DNA from: Alphaproteobacteria bacterium
GTDB taxonomy: Bacteria; Pseudomonadota; Alphaproteobacteria; UBA6615
Assembly (NCBI GenBank): GCA_030831135.1
Contig: JAURLR010000167.1
Location: 1-7,321 of the forward strand
Direction of reading: 5' to 3'
DNA length: 7,321 nt
Made by a program: the position numbers and the translations under genes. Below the pieces are notes generated by a model. It was not told where the DNA came from. It did not search any database and worked only from the letters and a program-made list of their open reading frames with translations. Positions 1-6,906 of this stretch are shown piece after piece (the first letter of the stretch is position 1; each line of letters starts with the position of its first letter).

Positions 1-1
1 C

Positions 2-3000
2 TGGCATTTCTGGATTGACCGGGGTGGCACGTTTACCGATATTGTCGGCCGTGCGCCTGATGGTGAGCTCCACACCCACAAGTTGCTGTCGGACAATCCC
101 GAGCATTACGCGGATGCCGCCGTGCAAGGTATTCGCAGCTTGCTCGGCCTTTCCAAAGACGACCCCATCCCGTCGGACCAGATCGGCGCGGTGAAAATGG
201 GAACGACGGTGGCCACCAATGCATTGTTGGAACGTAAGGGAGACCGCACTGTTCTGGCGATCACCCGCGGATTCCGGGATGCCCTTCGGATCGGCTATCA
301 GGCGCGCCCGCGACTGTTTGACCGCAACATCGTTCTGCCGGAGCTTCTTTATGAGCGTGTGGTCGAGATCGACGAGCGGGTAAACGCGAAGGACGAGGTG
401 ATTGTCCCCTTCGATCCGGCATCTGCGCGCGCGGCGTTACAGGGCGCCTATGATGATGGAATCCGCGCCGTGGCGATCACCTTCATGCATGGCTATCGGG
501 TGCCGGCCCATGAGGCCGCTTGCGCGGAGATCGCGCGGGAAATCGGGTTTACACAAATCTCGGTCAGTCATGAGACGAGCCCGCTGATCAAGCTGGTCGG
601 GCGCGGTGACACGACCGTGGTTGACGCCTATCTGTCCCCCATCCTGCGTCGCTATGTGGATCGGGTGGCCAATGATCTGGGCGATGTGAACCTGATGTTC
701 ATGCAGTCCAATGGCGGGCTTACGGATGCCCAGATGTTTCAGGGCAAGGATGCGATCCTGTCCGGTCCGGCGGGTGGCGTGGTTGGCGCGGTTCAGGTGA
801 GCGAGGCTGCGGGTTTCGGTCAGATGATCGGCTTTGATATGGGGGGCACCTCCACCGACGTGACCCACTATAACGGTGCTTACGAACGAGCCTTTGAGAC
901 ACTGGTTGCCGGTGTGCGCATGCGCGCACCGATGATGCAGATCCATACGGTTGCGGCCGGGGGTGGTTCGATCTGTTCCTTTGACGGCGCGCGCTATCGC
1001 GTTGGTCCGGAGAGTGCGGGAGCCGATCCCGGGCCGGCCAGCTACGGCAAGGGCGGACCGCTGACCGTGACCGATTGCAACGTGATGCTCGGCAAGCTCC
1101 AGCCCGAACATTTCCCCGCAGTCTTCGGGCCGGATCAGAATTCGCCGCTGGATGCCGAGATTGTCGCCAGCAAGTTCGCGGCACTGACCGAAGATATCCG
1201 GAAGGCGACCGGGGACACCCGCAGCCCGGCCGAGGTCGCGGAAGGTTTCCTGACGATCGCTGTCGAGAACATGGCGAACGCGATCAAGAAGATTTCCGTT
1301 CAGCGCGGCTATGACGTGACCAGGTACACGCTTTGTGCCTTTGGTGGTGCGGCGGGCCAGCATGCCTGTCTGGTCGCCGATGCGCTGGGGATGACCCGGG
1401 TTCTGCTGCACCCGCTCGCAGGTGTGCTTTCAGCTTATGGCATGGGGCTGGCCGATATTCGCGCGCTGCGCGAGCAGTCCGTTGAAGTGCCCTTGGGCGA
1501 AGCGGTTCCGGAATCGGTGGTGGAACTTCTCCAGCGCCTGGCCGACACGGCGCGGAATGAGGTGGCCGGGCAGGGTGTGACGGCAGACCGTGTCGAGGTC
1601 CGTCAGCGGCTTCACTTGCGCTATGACGGGACCGATACATCGCTCGAAGTCGATTTCGGCGATCCCAGGGCGATGGCCGATCAGTTTGCCGAGCAGCACC
1701 GCCAGCGCTACGGCTTCACCATGCCCGAGAAGCGGTTGATCATTGAAACAGCGGCGGTCGAGGCGGTCGGTGTCTCGGATGAAGATGTCGGCCATAGCCA
1801 GCCCCGGATCGAGGCGACGGGCATCACAAAATCCATCGCGGATGTGCGTGCCCATATGGCAGGTGCGCTGCACCCGACCCCGGTGTTTGTAAGGGAAGAC
1901 CTGACCAGCGACGTTGAGGTCGACGGCCCGGCGATCATCAGCGAGGCCGTGGCGACCACGATTGTCGAGCCTGGCTGGCGCGCGACGATGAACGAACGGG
2001 GCGATCTTGTTCTCGAACGGATGGTCGCGGCGCAACGGGACGCAGCCATCGGTACGCAAGTCGATCCGGTGATGCTGGAGGTGTTCAACAATCTTTATAT
2101 GTCCATCGCCGAACAGATGGGCTTCACCCTCCAGAACACGGCCTATTCGGTGAACATCAAGGAACGGCTCGATTTTTCCTGCGCGATCTTTGACCCCGAC
2201 GGCAACCTTGTTGCCAATGCGCCGCACATTCCGGTGCATCTGGGGTCCATGTCGGAAAGTATTCGCACCGTTATTCGTGAGAATGCCGGACGGATGGTGC
2301 CCGGCGATGTCTATGTGCTCAACGCGCCCTATAACGGCGGGACCCATCTGCCTGATGTCACGGTGATCACGCCGGTTTTTGACGATGACGGGGCAGAGAT
2401 TCTCTTCTACGTCGGCAGTCGTGGGCACCATGCGGATATCGGCGGCATCTCGCCGGGTTCCATGCCACCGGATTCGAAGACCATCCAGGACGAAGGCGTC
2501 CTGATCGACAATTTCAAGGCGGTCGATGCCGGGCTGTTCCTGGAGGACGACTTCCGAAACCTGTTGTGTTCGGGACCGTACCCGGTTCGCAATGTCGATC
2601 AGAACATTGCCGATCTGAAAGCCCAGGTTGCGGCCAATGAGAAGGGGGCGTCGGAACTGCGCCGGATGGTCGTTCAGTTCGGGCTGGAGACGGTCCACGC
2701 CTATATGCGCCATGTGCAGGACAATGCCGAGGAATCCGTCCGTCGGGTGATCGAAGTCCTCAAGGATGGTGAATTCACCTATCCGCTCGACAATGGGGCG
2801 GAGATCCGGGTCTCGGTCTCGATTGACCGCGCCACGCGCAGCGCAAAGGTGGACTTCACAGGGACCAGTGGCCAGCTCGACAGCAATTTCAACGCTCCGA
2901 CAGCCATCGCCCGTGCCGCTGTGCTTTATGTGTTCCGAACCCTGGTGGACGACGACATTCCATTGAATGAAGGTTGCCTGAAACCCATCGAGATCGTGAT

Positions 3001-3625
3001 TCCACCGCATTCGATGCTGTCGCCGGAATATCCGGCTGCCGTCGTCGCCGGGAATGTGGAAACCAGCCAGGCGATCACGGACTGCCTGTATGGCGCGCTT
3101 GGGGTGATGGCGGCGGCGCAGGGCACCATGAACAACTTTACCTTCGGCAATGCGCGTCACCAGTATTACGAAACAATTTGTGGCGGGGCTGGCGCTGGAC
3201 CGGATTTTGACGGGACCTCGGCGGTACACACCCACATGACCAATTCACGCCTGACGGATCCGGAGATTCTGGAATGGCGGTTTCCGGTCCTGCTGAAAAG
3301 CTTTGAAATCCGTGAAGGCTCTGGTGGCGCGGGCAAGCATCGCGGGGGCGATGGTGTCCGGCGCCGGGTGCAGTTCCTGGAGGATATGGATGTCATGATC
3401 CTCGCCAACCGCCGGGTCGTTCCGCCCTACGGGCTGGCAGGAGGTGAAGACGCCGCGCCGGGCCGGAACTGGCTGGAGCGGGCAGACGGTTCGCGCGTCG
3501 AAATGGGCGGCACCGACCGCACGCGCGCACGGCCCGGCGACACCTTTGTCATCGAAACGCCAGGTGGTGGCGGGTTTGGCCCGGCATCGGAGCACGCCAA
3601 TGGCACGGACGCTGATTCGACTTAG
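2..3625 (+). CDS. oplAH: ATP-dependent 5-oxoprolinase, fused HyuA-HyuB type (5' end cut by window edge)
   Basis: The protein probably converts 5-oxo-L-proline plus ATP and water to L-glutamate, ADP and phosphate in the cytoplasm (EC 3.5.2.9). The frame is open from base 2 with no start codon, so the gene begins left of the window; 1207 residues are visible, close to the roughly 1200-1290 of fused 5-oxoprolinases, so only a few residues are probably missing. In window numbering, residues 6-14 (DRGGTFTDI) open the HyuA N-terminal domain and 277-286 ([10 protein letters not shown]) form its second glycine-rich phosphate-binding motif. The HyuB half starts near residue 687 ([11 protein letters not shown]), with HIPVHLG (742-748), GGTHLPD (779-785), GHHADIGG (808-815) and a glycine-rich C-terminal tail. 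A single reading frame through both halves, and the HyuB motifs, favour 5-oxoprolinase over the separate-subunit hydantoinases or acetone carboxylases, which remain the alternative. The stop is TAG at 3623-3625. It may be cotranscribed with the transporter 104 bases downstream. Confidence 0.93.
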   Translation, partial: WHFWIDRGGTFTDIVGRAPDGELHTHKLLSDNPEHYADAAVQGIRSLLGLSKDDPIPSDQIGAVKMGTTVATNALLERKGDRTVLAITRGFRDALRIGYQARPRLFDRNIVLPELLYERVVEIDERVNAKDEVIVPFDPASARAALQGAYDDGIRAVAITFMHGYRVPAHEAACAEIAREIGFTQISVSHETSPLIKLVGRGDTTVVDAYLSPILRRYVDRVANDLGDVNLMFMQSNGGLTDAQMFQGKDAILSGPAGGVVGAVQVSEAAGFGQMIGFDMGGTSTDVTHYNGAYERAFETLVAGVRMRAPMMQIHTVAAGGGSICSFDGARYRVGPESAGADPGPASYGKGGPLTVTDCNVMLGKLQPEHFPAVFGPDQNSPLDAEIVASKFAALTEDIRKATGDTRSPAEVAEGFLTIAVENMANAIKKISVQRGYDVTRYTLCAFGGAAGQHACLVADALGMTRVLLHPLAGVLSAYGMGLADIRALREQSVEVPLGEAVPESVVELLQRLADTARNEVAGQGVTADRVEVRQRLHLRYDGTDTSLEVDFGDPRAMADQFAEQHRQRYGFTMPEKRLIIETAAVEAVGVSDEDVGHSQPRIEATGITKSIADVRAHMAGALHPTPVFVREDLTSDVEVDGPAIISEAVATTIVEPGWRATMNERGDLVLERMVAAQRDAAIGTQVDPVMLEVFNNLYMSIAEQMGFTLQNTAYSVNIKERLDFSCAIFDPDGNLVANAPHIPVHLGSMSESIRTVIRENAGRMVPGDVYVLNAPYNGGTHLPDVTVITPVFDDDGAEILFYVGSRGHHADIGGISPGSMPPDSKTIQDEGVLIDNFKAVDAGLFLEDDFRNLLCSGPYPVRNVDQNIADLKAQVAANEKGASELRRMVVQFGLETVHAYMRHVQDNAEESVRRVIEVLKDGEFTYPLDNGAEIRVSVSIDRATRSAKVDFTGTSGQLDSNFNAPTAIARAAVLYVFRTLVDDDIPLNEGCLKPIEIVIPPHSMLSPEYPAAVVAGNVETSQAITDCLYGALGVMAAAQGTMNNFTFGNARHQYYETICGGAGAGPDFDGTSAVHTHMTNSRLTDPEILEWRFPVLLKSFEIREGSGGAGKHRGGDGVRRRVQFLEDMDVMILANRRVVPPYGLAGGEDAAPGRNWLERADGSRVEMGGTDRTRARPGDTFVIETPGGGGFGPASEHANGTDADST

Positions 3626-3729
3626 CGAATAGTCCCCCTTCCGGTCGCGCAAATCGACTTGTCCTTTACGGATTGCGCGTTGGGGCCTATCGCGCAAAGC
3701 TTACGAAACTTCGCAACAAGGCCAATTCA
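3626..3729. repeat. Intergenic region with clustered CGCGCAA repeats and a potential hairpin
   Basis: This 104-base gap contains CGCGCAA three times: direct at 3646-3652, inverted (TTGCGCG) at 3673-3679 and direct at 3691-3697. The first and last belong to a 9-base direct repeat, TCGCGCAAA, at 3645-3653 and 3690-3698. The first and second copies can pair as CGCGCAAATC with GATTGCGCG (one unpaired A), loop 3656-3670; a run of C at 3634-3638 could add pairs with GGGG at 3682-3685. The middle copy could instead pair with the third, so two exclusive hairpins are possible. No T-tract follows, so a classical intrinsic terminator is not supported. It could be an operator cluster, a processing or attenuation structure, or chance in GC-rich DNA. 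Confidence 0.45.
3718..3721 (+). promoter_or_regulatory. Ribosome binding site of the MFS transporter gene
   Basis: AAGG ends eight bases before the ATG at 3730. This decides the start: the same frame runs upstream to a TTG at 3673, but that extension has no comparable site and would place a charged 19-residue stretch ahead of the first membrane helix. Confidence 0.55.
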
Positions 3730-4941
3730 ATGCCCACGCCGCCGGCAAACACGCGCGCGTTCATAGCCGTCCTCGCTGTCATCACCGCGTTGGGGCCGCT
3801 TTCCATGCAGATCATCCTGCCGGTTCTGCCCGTCATGCAGGTCGCATTCGAAGTGCCCGCCGCGACGGTCCAGTATGTGTTGTCGCTGGCGCTGTTCACC
3901 ATTGCGTTCTCGACCCTTGTCTACGGCCCGGCATCCGATCGCTACGGGCGTCGCCCGGTGCTGGTGATCGGGTTGTTCATCTTTGTCATCGGAAGTGTGA
4001 TTGCCGCCGTCGCGCCGACCATCGAGATCGTGATCCTCGGGCGCATTGTGCAGGCGGTCGGTGGCGCGGCAGGCATGGTGCTCAGCCGCGCGATCATTCG
4101 CGATCTGTATGACCGGGAAACCGCAGCACGCCTGATGGCCTATATGATCACCGCACTGGTCGTGGCACCCATGATCTCGCCGCTGATCGGCGGCTTGCTC
4201 AACGATGCGTTTGACTGGCGGGCGATCTTCATCTTCGCGGGTGTGATCGGGGCGCTGGTGCTGGTGTTTGCCTTGCCACGGGTTCCCGAAACTTTGCCAC
4301 CGGGCGCTGACGTTCAGACCTTTCGCGGGATGCTTGGCGGCTTTCTGATCCTGCTGCGCGTGCCGGCCTTCCTTGGCTATGCCGGGCAGGTGGGCTTCGG
4401 CATGGGCATGTTCATGGCCTTTCTCGGGGCGGCCCCATTCGTGATGATCAATGTGCTCGAACGGCCGCCGACCGAGTTCGGTCTGTTCTTTGTCATGATC
4501 TCCGCCGGGTTCATGGCCGGCACCTTTCTGACAGGGCGCTTCGGGGAACGGATCGGGATGGACCGGATGATGCGTCTGGGTAGCGCGCTGGCCGTGGTCT
4601 TTGGTGTGGTGATGCTGGGCTTTGTTCTGGCCGGGATATGGTCGCCCTGGACGATCTTCGTGCCGGGTGCCGCCATGGCGATGGCCAATGGTCTGGCCAT
4701 GCCCAACGCCCAGGCAGGCGCGGTGAGTATCAGCCCGCAATTTGCCGGGACCGCCTCGGGCCTGCTGGCATTCCTCCAGATGCTGATCGGCGCTGGGTTT
4801 GCCCAGCTGGCAGGTGTGGTGCAGGACGACACGCCACTTCCCATGGCTGTGGTCATGCTCACGGCATCCGTGCTGGCCTTTCTGAGCTCGAACTTTCTGA
4901 CCCGGACGGGCGGCGGCATCAACGGTGCCTCACGAAGCTAG
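3730..4941 (+). CDS. MFS transporter, Bcr/CflA-like (DHA1) family
   Basis: A 403-residue inner-membrane protein with about 12 hydrophobic helices, the usual length for Bcr/CflA-type drug:H+ antiporters. The first helix (about residues 10-32) ends in the LPVLP element of this family. The loop between helices 2 and 3 carries motif A (GPASDRYGRRP, 66-76). Residues 104-125 (GRIVQAVGG, then LSRAIIRD) match the helix 4-5 signature typical of Bcr/CflA members, and a polar central loop lies near 184-203. The start is the ATG at 3730, supported by AAGG at 3718-3721. Residue 27 in helix 1 is Gln where Bcr-type members often have Asp. The stop codon TAG (4939-4941) overlaps the end of the convergent ggt gene. 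The family exports drugs or small metabolites, so the substrate cannot be read from sequence; a role with gamma-glutamyl compounds is only an inference from its neighbours. Confidence 0.9.
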   Translation: MPTPPANTRAFIAVLAVITALGPLSMQIILPVLPVMQVAFEVPAATVQYVLSLALFTIAFSTLVYGPASDRYGRRPVLVIGLFIFVIGSVIAAVAPTIEIVILGRIVQAVGGAAGMVLSRAIIRDLYDRETAARLMAYMITALVVAPMISPLIGGLLNDAFDWRAIFIFAGVIGALVLVFALPRVPETLPPGADVQTFRGMLGGFLILLRVPAFLGYAGQVGFGMGMFMAFLGAAPFVMINVLERPPTEFGLFFVMISAGFMAGTFLTGRFGERIGMDRMMRLGSALAVVFGVVMLGFVLAGIWSPWTIFVPGAAMAMANGLAMPNAQAGAVSISPQFAGTASGLLAFLQMLIGAGFAQLAGVVQDDTPLPMAVVMLTASVLAFLSSNFLTRTGGGINGASRS

Positions 4942-6695
4942 TCGCCGCGCGCGACACCCTCGCGGCGCGGGTCTGCGCCACCACGCAACTGACCGTTCAC
5001 GATTTCGATGCCATGCAGACCGCTGTTCAGGTCGCGCAGGTCCACGCGGTTGCCCAGCGCTTCGAGGGGGGCCTGCAATTTCGCCGCAGGGGTTCCCGCC
5101 TCGATATCGGTAAAGCGGTTGCGGTTCACCAGATGGCCCATGTCTATGGCGGCCTGTATGTCGAGGTTCCAGTCGAGAACTGCGACCAGCGTCTTCGCGA
5201 CATAACCGATGATCCGGCTGCCGCCGGGCGAGCCGACGACGAGGCGAAGTTCGCCGGCAGCATCGAACACGATGGTCGGGGCCATCGAGCTGCGCGGGCG
5301 TTTTCCCGGTTCGATCCGGTTCGCAATCGGCTGCCCGTCCTTTTTGGCGTGGAACGAGAAATCCGTGAGTTCGTTGTTCAGCAGAAATCCGCCCACCATG
5401 ATCTGGGACCCGAAGGCGCCCTCGATCGTGGTGGTCATGGAGACAGCGTTCCCATCCCCATCCACAATGGAAATATGGCTCGTGCCGGGGCGACCATCCT
5501 GCGTGTCGGCACCGGGCAGCGTCTGGGGGGTGCCGGGCGGGCGGCCGGGGATCATCGGCGGGATGATCGAGGTTTCCATGCGAATCAGCGCGGCGCGGCG
5601 CGCCAGATATTCGGGGTCAAGCAGGCCTTCTGTGGGAACCTGCACGAAGTCTGCGTCGGCCATGTACTGATTGCGGTCGGCAAAGGCGAGCTTCGAGGCT
5701 TCGTTCAGCAGATGCCAGCTACGGATGTTGGCGGGTCCGAGCGAAGGCAAATCGAACTGCGCGAGAATGCCCAGAATCTGGCCAACCGTTAGTCCACCCG
5801 ATGATGGCGGCCCCATGCCGCAAACCTCGAAGCTGCGATAGGGTTGGCAGACCGGCTCGCGCGGAAGCATGCGGTAGGTGGCGAGGTCTTCAGGGGACAG
5901 CAAGCCGGGATTGACCGGTGCGTGACGCACGGCATCGATGATGGCGACCCCGATCGGACCTTCATAGAAGGCACGCGGTCCGTCATCGGCAATCTGCTGC
6001 AGGGTGACTGCAAAGGCGGGGTTGGTTTTCCGGCTTCCTGCAGCGAGCGGCACGCCGTCAGGGAAGAAATAGTCGCGCGCGGTGGCGAAGGTCTTGAGCC
6101 GCGCGGCCCTTGAACCATTGAGCATCGCGGCCAGACGAGGTCCCACAACAAAACCGTCGCGCGCCAGCCGGATAGCGGGCTGGAACAGGTCCGGCCAAAG
6201 CAGCTTTCCATGCTGTTGATGCACTTCGGAGAGCAGGGCGAGCGTGCCCGGGGTTGCGACAGATCGCCCGCCGAGAACGGCATCCGCAAAGGGGATCGGC
6301 GCGCCGCTTGCGTCGAGAAACAGATCGGGCCGGACAGCGGCTGGTGCTGTTTCGCGGCCGTCATAGGCAATGGTCTTGCGTCTGTTCCGGTCGTGGAACA
6401 GCAGAAATGCGCCGCCCCCAATTCCTGAGCTTTGCGGCTCGACGAGGTTCAGGACGAGCTGTACGGCAATCGCGGCGTCGACCGCGCTGCCGCCCTTCCG
6501 GAGCATCTCCAGACCGGCCTCGACCGCGTCGGGATGTGCGGCTGCCACCATGTGACGATCAGCCGTTGCCTGCGCGTGCTGGCCGCGTCCGGTTGAATCC
6601 TCGGGCTGGGGCGCTTGTGCGCTTGCCGCGAGGGGGGCGAGCAACACAATGGCCGCAAGAATCGCGGGCAATCCGCTACGGAAAAGACTATTCAT
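4938..6695 (-). CDS. ggt: Gamma-glutamyltransferase (glutathione hydrolase) precursor, periplasmic
   Basis: This 585-residue Ntn-hydrolase precursor probably transfers or hydrolyses the gamma-glutamyl group of glutathione and related compounds. Residues 1-26 form a Sec signal peptide (Arg6, hydrophobic core, ASA before Gln27), which places it in the periplasm. Arg114 in YDGRETAPA matches the substrate-binding Arg of the E. coli enzyme. Thr405 in GTSHISIVD is the expected autocleavage site and nucleophile, giving a large subunit of about 27-404 and a small subunit of 405-585. Other family motifs are PPSSGG (296-301), LLNNELTDFS (438-447), KRPRSSMAPT (465-474) and GSPGGSRI (488-495). Length is normal. 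The segment between NNELTDFS and KRPRSS is shorter than in E. coli, so the active-site lid loop is probably reduced. Cys283 and Cys292 could form a disulfide. The ATG at 6695-6693 is chosen for the signal peptide, though its ribosome binding site is weak; the frame stays open further upstream by chance. A cephalosporin-acylase-like activity is a remote alternative. Confidence 0.95.
   Translation of the reverse strand: MNSLFRSGLPAILAAIVLLAPLAASAQAPQPEDSTGRGQHAQATADRHMVAAAHPDAVEAGLEMLRKGGSAVDAAIAVQLVLNLVEPQSSGIGGGAFLLFHDRNRRKTIAYDGRETAPAAVRPDLFLDASGAPIPFADAVLGGRSVATPGTLALLSEVHQQHGKLLWPDLFQPAIRLARDGFVVGPRLAAMLNGSRAARLKTFATARDYFFPDGVPLAAGSRKTNPAFAVTLQQIADDGPRAFYEGPIGVAIIDAVRHAPVNPGLLSPEDLATYRMLPREPVCQPYRSFEVCGMGPPSSGGLTVGQILGILAQFDLPSLGPANIRSWHLLNEASKLAFADRNQYMADADFVQVPTEGLLDPEYLARRAALIRMETSIIPPMIPGRPPGTPQTLPGADTQDGRPGTSHISIVDGDGNAVSMTTTIEGAFGSQIMVGGFLLNNELTDFSFHAKKDGQPIANRIEPGKRPRSSMAPTIVFDAAGELRLVVGSPGGSRIIGYVAKTLVAVLDWNLDIQAAIDMGHLVNRNRFTDIEAGTPAAKLQAPLEALGNRVDLRDLNSGLHGIEIVNGQLRGGADPRREGVARGD
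4943..4967. repeat. Perfect GC-rich inverted repeat next to the convergent stop codons
   Basis: CGCCGCG (4943-4949) and CGCGGCG (4961-4967) are exact reverse complements separated by 11 bases. The element begins one base after the transporter stop and lies inside the last codons of ggt (C-terminal residues around RREGVARGD). In the transporter transcript it could form a 3'-end hairpin. No run of U follows, so a Rho-independent terminator is not supported; 3'-end protection or chance from Arg/Gly/Ala codons are alternatives. Confidence 0.4.
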
Positions 6696-6717
6696 AGGTA
6701 CAGGCTGCCATGGAATT

Positions 6718-6746
6718 GTTATTCGCCCAACTGTGCGCGTCGTCAC
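6718..6746 (-). promoter_or_regulatory. Weak candidate sigma-70-type promoter for ggt
   Basis: On the minus strand, GTGACG (6746-6741) and AATAAC (6723-6718) lie 17 bases apart, each matching four of six bases of the -35 and -10 consensus. The -10 box ends 22 bases before the ggt start codon, which would give a very short leader. Its position is plausible but the match is poor, and alphaproteobacterial promoters are hard to call by eye. Confidence 0.2.
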
Positions 6747-6763
6747 ATCTTCGCCAAGAAGAT
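6747..6763. promoter_or_regulatory. Inverted repeat upstream of ggt, possible operator
   Basis: ATCTTC (6747-6752) and GAAGAT (6758-6763) are a perfect 6-bp inverted repeat with a 5-bp spacer, directly upstream of the candidate ggt -35 box. The size suits a dimeric regulator, but no regulator can be named and chance is possible. Confidence 0.3.
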
Positions 6764-6806
6764 AGCGTCTAAATGCCAGAATGGGCGGCTTGTGATTGTG
6801 GGAGTT

Positions 6807-6818
6807 GGTGAATTCACC
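6807..6818. promoter_or_regulatory. Perfect 12-bp palindrome in the divergent intergenic region
   Basis: GGTGAATTCACC is its own reverse complement and lies about midway between the divergent ggt and AsmA-family genes, where an operator for either gene could sit. An identical copy occurs inside the 5-oxoprolinase gene at 2768-2779, with one further identical T on each side (14 bases shared). The intergenic copy is the better functional candidate; the coding copy encodes GEFT. Confidence 0.35.
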
Positions 6819-6844
6819 TGTCTCTGCGCGATGGAGGCGGACCT

Positions 6845-6865
6845 GAAACGGGTTTGATGCGTTTC
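6845..6865. promoter_or_regulatory. Inverted repeat upstream of the AsmA-family gene
   Basis: GAAACG (6845-6850) and CGTTTC (6860-6865) are a perfect 6-bp inverted repeat with a 9-bp spacer, about 40 bases before the GTG start at 6907. A second, overlapping pair is GCGTT (6859-6863) with AACGC (6877-6881). The region may hold the promoter or operator of the downstream gene, but I see no convincing -35/-10 pair. Confidence 0.22.
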
Positions 6866-6892
6866 GTGAGTAGCGCAACGCGAACTTGATCT

Positions 6893-6896
6893 GGAG
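6893..6896 (+). promoter_or_regulatory. Ribosome binding site of the AsmA-family gene
   Basis: GGAG ends ten bases before the GTG at 6907. It supports that GTG over the TTG at 6886, which lies upstream of the site. An in-frame TAG at 6871-6873 rules out any longer start. Confidence 0.6.
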
Positions 6897-6906
6897 TGAT
6901 ACGGAC

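Noticed and set aside
437..1411. 324-codon minus-strand frame under the HyuA half
   Set aside because: Same reason: an antisense shadow with no domain signature and no supporting ribosome binding site seen.
1430..3235. Very long open frame (601 codons) on the minus strand within the 5-oxoprolinase gene
   Set aside because: It is antisense to a clearly conserved protein, has no recognisable domain and is rich in His/Arg/Asp in the manner of antisense frames in GC-rich genes.
3646..3685. Intrinsic terminator after the 5-oxoprolinase gene
   Set aside because: A stem is possible, but it is followed by TTGGGG rather than a T-tract.
3673..3729. TTG start giving the MFS protein 19 extra residues
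   Set aside because: No good ribosome binding site precedes it, it falls in the repeat-rich gap, and the ATG at 3730 has AAGG at a suitable distance.
3727..4740. 337-codon minus-strand frame across the MFS gene
   Set aside because: Its translation is extremely rich in His, Asp, Gln and Gly, as expected when hydrophobic codons are read in antisense.
4638..5792. 384-codon plus-strand frame running from the MFS gene into the ggt region
   Set aside because: It overlaps two well-supported genes and has no recognisable domain.
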